DNA of 64,000 nt from Nematostella vectensis (GCF_932526225.1 NC_064044.1:14943453-15007452), one strand, 5' to 3'. Positions 1 through 9,609 are shown, counted from the stretch's first letter. Numbers and translations are program-made. The notes: generated by a model from the sequence alone, not told the origin.

Positions 1-44
1 GTCTGGGTGAAAAGCAGAAATCCTAACCGCTAGACCATATGGGA
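1..44 (-). tRNA. tRNA-Glu (UUC) E1, cut by window edge
   Basis: Only the 5' 44 nt lie in the window. The A box is intact; the last anticodon-stem base is changed (CTGC before the loop). Confidence 0.6.
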
Positions 45-222
45 TATCTGCTCACCTTAGGAAATGTTTTCTTGATTAAATACAGCGCGAAGAATAGTAT
101 TATGATACGATGATGTTTTCTCCATAAATTTATCAAGCTCATATTTGTACCATTCTTTACAAACATGTCTGCCGTGTCTTGACTGTGAAAGAGCTCCAGT
201 CAGCAAAAATGGTTTAAAAAAA

Positions 223-324
223 CGCCTAAACCCGGGAGTTTTCAGAGTTCCTACAAACTCTCCGGATTGAACCAGGGACCTTCAGATCTTCAGTCTGAAG
301 CTCTCCCAACTGCGCTATTTCGGC
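223..324 (-). tRNA. tRNA-Phe-like F1
   Basis: Acceptor 3' strand TTTAGGC pairs imperfectly; anticodon GAA and B box GGTTCAATCC kept; T-arm insert present. Confidence 0.5.
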
Positions 325-493
325 ACGTTCATGTTCAGCCTTAGTCTGCTCGGGCTTAAATATGATGAATTTTGTATGAAAAAACTAAAAAGTGCGCAAA
401 ATGGCTACCAAAGAAGGACTGCTCTTCCTCGCCATTGTTTTTGCGCAATAATCTAAACTTTATCTAATTATAAAAATAAGACCTTCTAGATTT

Positions 494-500
494 AAAAAAA
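494..500 (-). terminator. Pol III T-run after tRNA-Glu E2 (representative)
   Basis: Seven T on the minus strand, 7 nt past the gene's last base. Most Glu copies keep this run. Weak-acceptor copies (E20 type) instead have a TTTCTTTTATTTT tract. Confidence 0.7.
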
Positions 501-507
501 TGCATTT

Positions 508-579
508 TTCCCATACCGGGAGTCGAACCCGGGCCGTCTGGGTGAAAACCAGAAATCCTAACCGCTAGACCATATGGGA
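508..579 (-). tRNA. tRNA-Glu (UUC) E2, canonical
   Basis: Decodes GAA/GAG glutamate codons. The 72-nt cloverleaf matches animal tRNA-Glu almost base for base: acceptor TCCCATA/TATGGGA, A box starting GGTCTAGCGG, anticodon loop TTTTCAC (anticodon TTC), T arm CCGGG-TTCGACT-CCCGG, discriminator A. B box GGTTCGACTCC is the Pol III consensus. A 7-T terminator follows at 494-500 and a TATTTAA box precedes at -38. CCA is not encoded, as expected in eukaryotes. This is the reference copy for the E series. Confidence 0.9.
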
Positions 580-610
580 TATCTGTTCACTTCAGGAAAT
601 GTTTTCTTGA

Positions 611-617
611 TTAAATA
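611..617 (-). promoter_or_regulatory. TATTTAA box upstream of tRNA-Glu E2 (representative)
   Basis: Minus-strand TATTTAA at -38 to -32 from the tRNA-Glu 5' end. The same box sits at the same distance in most Glu copies. Copies whose flank reads TTGCTTATTAACAG on the plus strand have TTAATAA in the same slot (for example 10,199-10,205). A Pol III TATA-like element is the likeliest reading; this is an inference from position and composition. Confidence 0.5.
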
Positions 618-750
618 CAGCGCGAAGAATAGTATTATGATACGATGATGTTTTCTCCATAAATTTATCAAGCTCATATTTGTGCCATTCTTTACAAACA
701 TGTCTGCCGTGTCTTGACTGTGAAAGAGCTCCAGTTAACAAAAATGGTTT

Positions 751-757
751 AAAAAAA
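751..757 (-). terminator. Pol III T-run after Phe-like F2 (representative)
   Basis: Seven T directly follow the 3' end of the gene. In another class the run is broken to TTTCTTT, and a TTTTT about 15 nt further on is the next candidate stop. Confidence 0.7.
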
Positions 758-859
758 TCCCGAAACCCGGGATTTTTCAGAGTTCCTACAAACTCTCCAG
801 ATTGAACCAGTGACCTTCAGATCTTCAGTCTGACGCTATCCCAACTGAGCTATTTCAAC
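758..859 (-). tRNA. tRNA-Phe-like F2
   Basis: Acceptor 5' strand reads GTTGAAA and the 3' strand TTTCGGG, so the stem is broken; B box GGTTCAATCT. Confidence 0.45.
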
Positions 860-870
860 ACGTTCATGTC

Positions 871-883
871 CAGACTTAGTCTG
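871..883. repeat. 13-bp inverted repeat upstream of Phe-like genes (representative)
   Basis: CAGACTTAGTCTG, six-base arms around one base, about 12-24 bp upstream of the Phe-like start. Other copies read CAGACTTCGTCTG, which keeps five-base arms. It recurs in nearly every monomer. Function unknown. Confidence 0.5.
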
Positions 884-890
884 CTCGGGC

Positions 891-897
891 TTAAATA
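891..897 (-). promoter_or_regulatory. TATTTAA box upstream of Phe-like F2 (representative)
   Basis: TATTTAA at -38 to -32 from the Phe-like 5' end, the same heptamer and distance as for the Glu gene although the surrounding flanks are unrelated. The same box was checked at F34 (17,936-17,942). Confidence 0.5.
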
Positions 898-965
898 TGA
901 TGAATTTTGAATGAGAAAATTTTTTTTATAAAAGTCAGACCTTCTAGATTTAAAAAAATGCATTT

Positions 966-1037
966 TTCCCATACCGGGAGTCGAGCCCGGGCAGTCTGGG
1001 TGAAAACCAGAAATCCTAACCGCTAGACCATATGGGA
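966..1037 (-). tRNA. tRNA-Glu (UUC) E3
   Basis: B box GGCTCGACTCC (T54 changed); stems otherwise pair. Confidence 0.7.
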
Positions 1038-1215
1038 TATCTGTTCACCTTAGGTATTGTTTTCTTTCTTATTAACAGCGCGAAGAATAGTATCATGATA
1101 CGATGATGTTTTCTCCATAAATTCATCAAACTCATATTTGTGCCATACTTTACAAACATGTAAGCCGTGTCTTGACAGTGAAAGAGCTCCAGTTAACAAA
1201 AATGGTTTAAAAAAA

Positions 1216-1261
1216 TGCCAAAACCCGCGATTTTTTAAAGTTCCTACAAACTCTCCGGGTT

Positions 1262-1298
<37 letters not shown>

Positions 1299-1317
1299 TC
1301 AACTGAGTTTTTTCGGC
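1216..1317 (-). tRNA. tRNA-Phe-like F3
   Basis: D region reads AAAACTCAG; B box GGTTCAACCC; one base of the insert hairpin stem is changed. Confidence 0.45.
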
Positions 1318-1500
1318 ACGTTCATGTTCAGCATTAGTCTGCTCGGGCGTAAATATGATGAATTTTGTATGAAAATATAAAAAGTGCGCAAAATGGCAAC
1401 CAAAGAAGGACTGCTCTTCCTCGCCATTGTTTTTTCGCAATAATCAAAACTTTATCTAATTATAAAAGTAAGAACTTCTAGATTTAAAAAAATGCATTTT

Positions 1501-1572
1501 TTCCCATACCGGTAGTAGAACCCTGGCAGTCTGGGTGAAAACAAGAAATCCTAACCGCTAGACCATATGGGA
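1501..1572 (-). tRNA. tRNA-Glu (UUC) E4
   Basis: B box GGTTCTACTAC has lost invariant bases; anticodon stem has one mismatch. Probably inactive. Confidence 0.5.
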
Positions 1573-1750
1573 TATCTGCTCACCTTAGGAAATGTTTTCT
1601 TGATTAAATACAGCGCGAAGAATAGTATTAAGATACGATGATGTTTTCTCCATAAATTTATCAAGCTCATATTTGTACGATTCTTTACAAACATGCCTGC
1701 CGTGTCTTGACTGTGAAAGAGCTACAGTCAACAAAAATGGTTTAAAGAAA

Positions 1751-1852
1751 TGCCGAAAAACGGGGATGTTCAGAGTTCCTACAAACTCTCCGGATTGAAC
1801 CACGGACCTTCAGATCTTCAGTCTGATGCTCTCCCTACTGCGCTTTTTCGGC
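1751..1852 (-). tRNA. tRNA-Phe-like F4
   Basis: T stem/acceptor junction reads CCCCGTTTTTCGGC and the A box starts AAAGCGCAG. Degenerate. Confidence 0.45.
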
Positions 1853-2059
1853 ACGTTCATGTCCAGACTTAGTCTGCTCGGGCTTAAATATGATGAATTT
1901 TGAATGAAAAAATTAAAAAGTGCCAAAATGGCAACCAAAGAAGGACTGCTCTTCCTCGCCATTGTTTTTGCGCAATAATCAAAACTTTGTTTTTGCGAAA
2001 TAGTCGAGACTTTATCTAATTAAATCGGTAAGAACTTCTAGATTAAAATAAAAGAGATT

Positions 2060-2131
2060 TTGCCATACCGGGAGTCGAACCCGGGCCGTCTGGGTGAAAA
2101 CCAGAAATTCTAACCGCTAGACCATATGGGT
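2060..2131 (-). tRNA. tRNA-Glu (UUC) E5
   Basis: B box intact; acceptor ACCCATA/TATGGCA has two terminal mismatches. Confidence 0.6.
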
Positions 2132-2309
2132 TACCTGCTCACCTTAGGAAATGTTTTCTTGATTAAATACAGCGCGAAGAATAGTATTATGATACGATGA
2201 TGTTTTCTCCATAAATTTATCAAGCTCATATTTGTGCCATTCTTTACAAACATGTCTGCCGTGTCTTGACAGTGAAAGAGCTTCAGTTAACAAAAATGGT
2301 TTAAAAAAA

Positions 2310-2411
2310 TGCCGGAACCCGGGATTTTTCAGAGTTGCTACAAACTCTCCGGATTGAACCAGGGACCCTAAGATATTCAGTCTGACGCTCTCCCAACTGA
2401 GCTATTTCGGC
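2310..2411 (-). tRNA. tRNA-Phe-like F5
   Basis: Acceptor TTCCGGC leaves one mismatch; insert loop variant GTAGCA; anticodon GAA. Confidence 0.5.
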
Positions 2412-2594
2412 ACGTTTATGTCCAGACTTAGTCTGCTCGGGCTTAAATATGATGAATTTTGTATGAAAAAATAAAAAGTGCGCAAAATGGCTACCAAAGA
2501 AGGACTGCTCTTCCTCGCCATTGTTTTTGCACAATAATCAAAACTTTATCTAATCATAAAAGTAAGAACTTCTAGATTTAAAAAAATGCATTTT

Positions 2595-2666
2595 TTCCCA
2601 TACCGGTAGTAGAACCCTGGCAGTCTGGGTGAAAACAAGAAATCCTAACCGCTAGACCATATGGGA
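2595..2666 (-). tRNA. tRNA-Glu (UUC) E6
   Basis: Duplicate of E4, with the same damaged B box. Confidence 0.5.
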
Positions 2667-2844
2667 TATCTGCTCACCTTAGGAAATGTTTTCTTGATTA
2701 AATACAGCGCGAAGAATAGTATTAAGATACGATGATGTTTTCTCCATAAATTTATCAAGCTCATATTTGTACGATTCTTTACAAACATGCCTGCCGTGTC
2801 TTGACTGTGAAAGAGCTACAGTCAACAAAAATGGTTTAAAGAAA

Positions 2845-2946
2845 TGCCGAAAAACGGGGATGTTCAGAGTTCCTACAAACTCTCCGGATTGAACCACGGA
2901 CCTTCAGATCTTCAGTCTGATGCTCTCCCTACTGCGCTTTTTCGGC
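2845..2946 (-). tRNA. tRNA-Phe-like F6
   Basis: Duplicate of F4. Confidence 0.45.
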
Positions 2947-3153
2947 ACGTTCATGTCCAGACTTAGTCTGCTCGGGCTTAAATATGATGAATTTTGAATG
3001 AAAAAATTAAAAAGTGCCAAAATGGCAACCAAAGAAGGACTGCTCTTCCTCGCCATTGTTTTTGCGCAATAATCAAAACTTTGTTTTTGCGAAATAGTCG
3101 AGACTTTATCTAATTAAATCGGTAAGAACTTCTAGATTAAAATAAAAGAGATT

Positions 3154-3225
3154 TTGCCATACCGGGAGTCGAACCCGGGCCGTCTGGGTGAAAACCAGAA
3201 ATTCTAACCGCTAGACCATATGGGT
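3154..3225 (-). tRNA. tRNA-Glu (UUC) E7
   Basis: Duplicate of E5. Confidence 0.6.
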
Positions 3226-3403
3226 TACCTGCTCACCTTAGGAAATGTTTTCTTGATTAAATACAGCGCGAAGAATAGTATTATGATACGATGATGTTTT
3301 CTCCATAAATTTATCAAGCTCATATTTGTGCCATTCTTTACAAACATGTCTGCCGTGTCTTGACAGTGAAAGAGCTTCAGTTAACAAAAATGGTTTAAAA
3401 AAA

Positions 3404-3505
3404 TGCCGGAACCCGGGATTTTTCAGAGTTGCTACAAACTCTCCGGATTGAACCAGGGACCCTAAGATATTTAGTCTGACGCTCTCCCAACTGAGCTATT
3501 TCGGC
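3404..3505 (-). tRNA. tRNA-Phe-like F7, anticodon AAA
   Basis: Duplicate of F5 except that the anticodon loop reads CTAAATA, giving AAA. Confidence 0.45.
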
Positions 3506-3688
3506 ACGTTTATGTCCAGACTTAGTCTGCTCGGGCTTAAATATGATGAATTTTGTATGAAAAAATAAAAAGTGCGCAAAATGGCTACCAAAGAAGGACT
3601 GCTCTTCCTCGCCATTGTTTTTGCACAATAATCAAAACTTTATCTAATCATAAAAGTAAGAACTTCTAGATTTAAAAAAATGCATTTT

Positions 3689-3760
3689 TTCCCATACCGG
3701 GAGTCGATCCCTGGCAGTCTGGGTGAAAAGCAGAAATCCTAACCGCTAGACCATATGGGA
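3689..3760 (-). tRNA. tRNA-Glu (UUC) E8
   Basis: B box GGATCGACTCC; anticodon stem closing pair changed as in E1. Confidence 0.55.
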
Positions 3761-3938
3761 TATCTGCTCACCTTAGGAAATGTTTTCTTGATTAAATACA
3801 GCGCGAAGAATAGTATTATGATACGATGATGTTTTCTCCATAAATTTATCAAGCTCATATTTGTACCATTCTTTACAAACATGTCTGCCGTGTCTTGACT
3901 GTGAAAGAGCTCCAGTCAGCAAAAATGGTTTAAAAAAA

Positions 3939-4040
3939 CGCCTAAACCCGGGATTTTTCAGAGTTCCTACAAACTCTCCGGATTGAACCAGGGACCTTCA
4001 GATCTTCAGTCTGAAGCTCTCCCAACTGCGCTATTTCGGC
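3939..4040 (-). tRNA. tRNA-Phe-like F8
   Basis: Same acceptor changes as F1. Confidence 0.5.
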
Positions 4041-4223
4041 ACGTTCATGTTCAGCCTTAGTCTGCTCGGGCTTAAATATGATGAATTTTGTATGAAAAAA
4101 CTAATAAGTGCGCAAAATGGCTACCAAAGAAGGACTGCTCTTCCTCGCCATTGTTTTTGCGCAATAATCTAAACTTTATCTAATTATAAAAATAAGACCT
4201 TCTAGATTTAAAAAAATGCATTT

Positions 4224-4295
4224 TTCCCATACCGGGAGTCGAACCCGGGACGTCTGGGTGAAAACCAGAAATCCTAACCGCTAGACCATATGGGA
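4224..4295 (-). tRNA. tRNA-Glu (UUC) E9
   Basis: All stems pair; differs from E2 by one variable-loop base. Confidence 0.85.
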
Positions 4296-4473
4296 TATCT
4301 GTTCACTTCAGGAAATGTTTTCTTGATTAAATACAGCGCGAAGAATAGTATTATGATACGATGAAGTATTCTCCATAAATTTATCAAGCTCATATTTGTG
4401 CCATTCTTTACAAACATGTCTGCCGTGTCTTGACTGTGAAAGAGCTCCAGTTAACAAAAATGGTTTAAAAAAA

Positions 4474-4575
4474 TCCCGAAACCCGGGATTTTTCAGAGTT
4501 CCTACAAACTCTCCAGATTGAACCAGTGACCTTCAGATCTTCAGTCTGACGCTATCCCAACTGAGCTATTTCAAC
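4474..4575 (-). tRNA. tRNA-Phe-like F9
   Basis: Copy of F2 with the broken GTTGAAA acceptor. Confidence 0.45.
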
Positions 4576-4681
4576 ACGTTCATGTCCAGACTTAGTCTGC
4601 TCGGGCTTAAATATGATGAATTTTGAATGAGAAAATTTTTTTTATAAAAGTCAGACCTTCTAGATTTAAAAAAATGCATTT

Positions 4682-4753
4682 TTCCCATACCGGGAGTCGA
4701 ACCCGGGCAGTCTGGGTGAAAACCAGAAATCCTAACCGCTAGACCATATGGGA
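4682..4753 (-). tRNA. tRNA-Glu (UUC) E10, canonical
   Basis: All stems pair; consensus B box; variable-region base differs from E2. Confidence 0.88.
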
Positions 4754-4931
4754 TATCTGTTCACCTTAGGTATTGTTTTCTTTCTTATTAACAGCGCGAA
4801 GAATAGTATCATGATACGATGATGTTTTCTCAATAAATTCATCAAACTCATATTTGTGCCATACTTTACAAACATGTAAGCCGTGTCTTGACAGTGAAAG
4901 AGCTCCAGTTAACAAAAATGGTTTAAAAAAA

Positions 4932-4977
4932 TTCCAAAACCCGCGATTTTTCAGAGTTCCTACAAACTCTCCGGGTT

Positions 4978-5014
<37 letters not shown>

Positions 5015-5033
5015 TCAACTGAGTTTTTTCGGC
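4932..5033 (-). tRNA. tRNA-Phe-like F10
   Basis: Acceptor 3' strand TTTTGGA; B box GGTTCAACCC; D region degenerate as in F3. Confidence 0.4.
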
Positions 5034-5216
5034 ACGTTCATGTTCAGCATTAGTCTGCTCGGGCGTAAATATGATGAATTTTGTATGAAAAAATAAAAAG
5101 TGCGCAAAATGGCAACCAAAGAAGGACTGCTCTTCCTCGCCATTGTTTTTTCGCAATAATCAAAACTTTATCTAATTATAAAAGTAAGAACTTCTAGATT
5201 TAAAAAAATGCATTTT

Positions 5217-5288
5217 TTCCCATACCGGTAGTAGAACCCTGGCAGTCTGGGTGAAAACCAGAAATCCTAACCGCTAGACCATATGGGA
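5217..5288 (-). tRNA. tRNA-Glu (UUC) E11
   Basis: Damaged B box as in E4, with a good anticodon stem. Confidence 0.5.
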
Positions 5289-5466
5289 TATCTGCTCACC
5301 TTAGGAAATGTTTTCTTGATTAAATACAGCGCGAAGTATAGTATTAAGATACGATGATGTTTTCTCCATAAATTTATCAAGCTCATATTTGTACGATTCT
5401 TTACAAACATGCCTGCCGTGTCTTGACTGTGAAAGAGCTACAGTCAACAAAAATGGTTTAAAGAAA

Positions 5467-5519
5467 TGCCGAAAAACGGGGATGTTCAGAGTTCCTACAA
5501 ACTCTCCGGATTGAACCAC

Positions 5520-5556
<37 letters not shown>

Positions 5557-5568
5557 CGCTTTTTCGGC
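5467..5568 (-). tRNA. tRNA-Phe-like F11
   Basis: Degenerate T stem/acceptor as in F4. Confidence 0.45.
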
Positions 5569-5771
5569 ACGTTCATGTCCAGACTTAGTCTGCTCGGGCT
5601 TAAATATGATGAATTTTGAATGAAAAAATAAAAAGTGCCAAAATGGCAACCAAAGAAGGACTGCTCTTCCTCGACATTTTTTGCGCAATAATCAAAACGT
5701 TGTTTGTGCGCAATAGTCGAAACTTTTTCTAATTAAATAGGTAAGAACTTCTAGATTTAAATAAAAGAGAT

Positions 5772-5843
5772 TTTCCTTACCGGGAATCAAACTCTGGCAG
5801 TCTGGGTGAAAACCAGAAATCCTAACCGCTAGACCATATGGGA
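5772..5843 (-). tRNA. tRNA-Glu (UUC) E12
   Basis: Acceptor strand TAAGGAA and B box AGTTTGATTCC. Pseudogene-like. Confidence 0.45.
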
Positions 5844-6021
5844 TATCTGCTCAACTTAGGAAATCATTTCTTGCTTATTAACAGCGCAAAAAATAGTATC
5901 ATGATACGATGAGGTTTTCTCCATAAATTTATCAAGCTCATATTTGTGCCATACTTTAAAAACATGTCTGCCGTGTCTTGACTGTCAAAGAGCTCCAGTC
6001 AACAAAAATGGTTTAAAAATA

Positions 6022-6074
6022 TGCCAAAACCCGGGATTTTTCAGAGTTCCTACAAACTCTCCGGATTGAACCAC

Positions 6075-6106
<32 letters not shown>

Positions 6107-6123
6107 TACTGCGCTTTTTCGGC
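6022..6123 (-). tRNA. tRNA-Phe-like F12
   Basis: Acceptor TTTTGGC, one mismatch; A box starts AAAGCGCAG. Confidence 0.45.
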
Positions 6124-6305
6124 ACGTTTATGTCCAGACTTATTCTGCTCGGGCTTGAATATGATGAATTTTGTATGAAAAAATAAAAAGTGCGCAAATG
6201 TCAAACAAAGAAGGACTGCTCTTCCTTGCCATTGTTTTTGCGCAATAATCAAAACTTTATCTAATTATAAAAGTAAGTACTTCTAGATTTAAAAAAATGC
6301 ATTTT

Positions 6306-6377
6306 TTCCCATACCGGGAGTCGACCCCTGGCAGTCTGGGTGAAAACAAGAAATCCTAACCGCTAGACCATATGGGA
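6306..6377 (-). tRNA. tRNA-Glu (UUC) E13
   Basis: B box GGGTCGACTCC; anticodon stem mismatch as in E4. Confidence 0.5.
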
Positions 6378-6555
6378 TATCTGCTCACCTTAGGAAATGT
6401 TTTCTTGATTAAATACAGCGCGAAGAATAGTATTAAGATACGATGATGTTTTCTCCATAAATTTATCAAGCTCATATTTGTACGATTCTTTACAAACATG
6501 CCTGCCGTGTCTTGACTGTGAAAGAGCTACAGTCAACAAAAATGGTTTAAAGAAA

Positions 6556-6657
6556 TGCCGAAAAACGGGGATGTTCAGAGTTCCTACAAACTCTCCGGAT
6601 TGAACCACGGACCTTCAGATCTTCAGTCTGATGCTCTCCCTACTGCGCTTTTTCGGC
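6556..6657 (-). tRNA. tRNA-Phe-like F13
   Basis: Third copy of the F4 type. Confidence 0.45.
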
Positions 6658-6864
6658 ACGTTCATGTCCAGACTTAGTCTGCTCGGGCTTAAATATGATG
6701 AATTTTGAATGAAAAAATTAAAAAGTGCCAAAATGGCAACCAAAGAAGGACTGCTCTTCCTCGCCATTGTTTTTGCGCAATAATCAAAACTTTGTTTTTG
6801 CGAAATAGTCGAGACTTTATCTAATTAAATCGGTAAGAACTTCTAGATTAAAATAAAAGAGATT

Positions 6865-6936
6865 TTGCCATACCGGGAGTCGAACCCGGGCCGTCTGGGT
6901 GAAAACCAGAAATTCTAACCGCTAGACCATATGGGT
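6865..6936 (-). tRNA. tRNA-Glu (UUC) E14
   Basis: Third copy of the E5 type (terminal acceptor mismatches). Confidence 0.6.
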
Positions 6937-7114
6937 TACCTGCTCACCTTAGGAAATGTTTTCTTGATTAAATACAGCGCGAAGAATAGTATTATGATAC
7001 GATGATGTTTTCTCCATAAATTTATCAAGCTCATATTTGTGCCATTCTTTACAAACATGTCTGCCGTGTCTTGACAGTGAAAGAGCTTCAGTTAACAAAA
7101 ATGGTTTAAAAAAA

Positions 7115-7216
7115 TGCCGGAACCCGGGATTTTTCAGAGTTGCTACAAACTCTCCGGATTGAACCAGGGACCCTAAGATATTCAGTCTGACGCTCTCCCA
7201 ACTGAGCTATTTCGGC
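7115..7216 (-). tRNA. tRNA-Phe-like F14
   Basis: Third copy of the F5 type, anticodon GAA. Confidence 0.5.
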
Positions 7217-7399
7217 ACGTTTATGTCCAGACTTAGTCTGCTCGGGCTTAAATATGATGAATTTTGTATGAAAAAATAAAAAGTGCGCAAAATGGCTACC
7301 AAAGAAGGACTGCTCTTCCTCGCCATTGTTTTTGCACAATAATCAAAACTTTATCTAATCATAAAAGTAAGAACTTCTAGATTTAAAAAAATGCATTTT

Positions 7400-7471
7400 T
7401 TCCCATACCGGGAGTCGATCCCTGGCAGTCTGGGTGAAAAGCAGAAATCCTAACCGCTAGACCATATGGGA
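7400..7471 (-). tRNA. tRNA-Glu (UUC) E15
   Basis: As E8: B box GGATCGACTCC. Confidence 0.55.
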
Positions 7472-7649
7472 TATCTGCTCACCTTAGGAAATGTTTTCTT
7501 GATTAAATACAGCGCGAAGAATAGTATTATGATACGATGATGTTTTCTCCATAAATTTATCAAGCTCATATTTGTACCATTCTTTACAAACATGTCTGCC
7601 GTGTCTTTACTGTGAAAGAGCTCCAGTCAGCAAAAATGGTTTAAAGAAA

Positions 7650-7751
7650 TTCCTAAACCCGGGATTTTTCAGAGTTCCTACAAACTCTCCGGATTGAACC
7701 AGGAAACTTCAGATCTTCAGTCGGACGCTCTCCCAACTGAGCTATTCCGGC
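7650..7751 (-). tRNA. tRNA-Phe-like F15
   Basis: Acceptor GCCGGAA/TTTAGGA is poorly paired; B box GGTTCAATCC. Confidence 0.45.
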
Positions 7752-7933
7752 ACGTTCATGTCCAGACTTCGTCTGCTCGGGCTTAAATATGATGAATTTT
7801 GTATGAAAAACTAAAAAGTGCGCAAAATGTCAAACAAAGAAGGACTGCTCTTCCTCGCCATTGTTTTTGCGCAATAATCAAAACTTTATCTAATTATATA
7901 AGTAAGACCTTCTAGATTTAAAAAAATGCGTTT

Positions 7934-8005
7934 TTCCCATACCGGGAGTCGAACCCGGGACGTCTGGGTGAAAACCAGAAATCCTAACCGGTAGACCATA
8001 TGGGA
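7934..8005 (-). tRNA. tRNA-Glu (UUC) E16
   Basis: T and acceptor stems good; A box has ACCGG in place of AGCGG. Confidence 0.75.
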
Positions 8006-8185
8006 TATATATCTGCTCACCTTAGGAAATGTTTTCTTGATTAAATACATTGCGAAGAATAGTATTATGATACGATGATGTTTTTCCATAAATTTATCAA
8101 GCTCATATTTGTGCCATTCTTTACAAACATGTCTGCCGTGTCTTGACTGTGAAAGAGCTACAGTCAACAAAAATGGTTTAAAAAA

Positions 8186-8231
8186 TGCCGAAACCCGGGA
8201 ATGTTCAGAGTTCCTACAAACTCTCCGGATT

Positions 8232-8281
<50 letters not shown>

Positions 8282-8287
8282 TTCGGC
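8186..8287 (-). tRNA. tRNA-Phe-like F16
   Basis: Acceptor GCCGAAA/TTTCGGC pairs fully; B box intact; insert ends in GAACATTC instead of GAAAAATC. Confidence 0.6.
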
Positions 8288-8469
8288 AAGTTCACGTCCA
8301 GACTTCGTCTGCTCGGGCTTAAATATGATGAATTTTGTATGAAAAACTAAAAAGTGCGCAAAATGTCAAACAAAGAAGGACTGCTCTTCTTCGTCATTGT
8401 TTTTGCGCAATAATCAAAACTTTTTCTAATTATAAAAGTAAGACCTTCTAGATTAAAAAAAATGCATTT

Positions 8470-8541
8470 TTCCCATACCGGGAGTAGAACCCGGGCCGTC
8501 TGGGTGAAAACCAGAAATCCTAACCGCTAGACCATATGGGA
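8470..8541 (-). tRNA. tRNA-Glu (UUC) E17
   Basis: Stems pair but B box GGTTCTACTCC has lost the invariant G. Confidence 0.6.
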
Positions 8542-8719
8542 TATCTGCTCAACTTAGGAAATCTTTTCTTGCTTATTAACAGCGCGAAGAATAGTATCAT
8601 GATACGATGATGTTTTCTCCATAAATTTATTAAGCTCATATATGTGCCATACTTTACAAACATGTCTGCCGTGTCTTGACTGTGAAAGAGCACCAGTTAA
8701 CAAAAATGGTTTAAAAAAA

Positions 8720-8821
8720 TGCCGAAACCCGGGAGTTTTCAGAGTTCCTACAAACTCTCCGGATTGAACCAGGGACCTTCAGATCGTCAGTTTGACGCTC
8801 TCCCAACTGAGCTATTTCGGC
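8720..8821 (-). tRNA. tRNA-Phe-like F17, anticodon GAC
   Basis: Anticodon loop CTGACGA gives GAC (Val) with a weakened stem; acceptor and B box intact. Confidence 0.5.
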
Positions 8822-9004
8822 ACGTTCATGTCCAGACTTAGTCTGCTCGGGCTTAAATATGATGAATTTTGAGTAAAAAAATAAAAAGTGCGCAAAATGG
8901 CAACCAAAGAAGGACTGCTTTTCTTCGCCATTGTTTTTGCGCAATAATCAAAACTTTATCTAATTATAAAAGTAAGACCTTCTAGATTTAAAAAAATGTA
9001 TTTT

Positions 9005-9076
9005 TTCCCATACCGGGAGTCGCACCCGGTCCTTCTGAGTGACAACCAGATATCCTAACCGCTAGACCATATGGGA
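9005..9076 (-). tRNA. tRNA-Glu-derived E18, anticodon GUC (Asp)
   Basis: Loop TTGTCAC gives anticodon GTC. B box GGTGCGACTCC and a mismatched T stem suggest a decayed copy. Confidence 0.45.
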
Positions 9077-9253
9077 TATCTGCTCACCTTAGGAAATGTT
9101 TTCTTGATTAAATACAGCTCGAAGAATAGTATTATGATACGATGATGTTTTCTCTATAAATTTATCAAGCTCATATTTGTACCATTCTTTACAAACATGT
9201 CTGCCGTGTCTTGACTGTGAAAGAGCTCCAGTTAACAAAAATGGTTTAAAAAA

Positions 9254-9299
9254 TGCTGAAACCCGGTATTTTTCAGAGTTCCTACAAACTCTCCGGATT

Positions 9300-9349
<50 letters not shown>

Positions 9350-9355
9350 TTCGGC
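9254..9355 (-). tRNA. tRNA-Phe-like F18
   Basis: Acceptor TTTCAGC, one mismatch; T stem 3' strand ACCGG; B box intact. Confidence 0.5.
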
Positions 9356-9537
9356 ACGTTCATGTCCAGACTTAGTCTGCTCGGGCTTAAATATGATGAA
9401 TTTTGAATGAAAAAATAAAAAGTGCGCAAAATGTCAAACAAAGAAGGACTGCTCTTCTTCGCCATTGTTTTTGCGCAATAATCAAAACTTTATCTAATTA
9501 TAAAAGTAAGACCTTCTAGATTTAAAAAAATGCATTT

Positions 9538-9609
9538 TTCCCATACCGGGAGTCGAACCCGTGCCGTCTGGGTGAAAACCAGAAATCCTAACCGCTAGAC
9601 CATATGGGA
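9538..9609 (-). tRNA. tRNA-Glu (UUC) E19
   Basis: B box intact; first T-stem pair is A-G (strand ACGGG). Confidence 0.7.

Larger units (their letters stand above)
1501..3688. repeat. 1,094-bp higher-order repeat, two tandem copies
   Basis: 1,501-2,594 and 2,595-3,688 (E4-F5 and E6-F7) are nearly identical, including the unusual GGTAGTAGAACCC T arm and the ACCCATA acceptor. A third copy lies at 6,306-7,399 (E13-F14), whose first T arm differs. Confidence 0.85.
3717..5570. repeat. 3,716-bp-offset repeat of the window start
   Basis: Copies E9, E10 and E11 lie exactly 3,716 bp after E2, E3 and E4, with the same private changes (the short spacer after F2/F9 and the TTTCAAC acceptor). Confidence 0.8.

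Noticed and set aside
223-324. Canonical 37/38 intron in tRNA-Phe
   Set aside because: The anticodon arm is uninterrupted in all copies; the extra 29 nt lie in the T arm.
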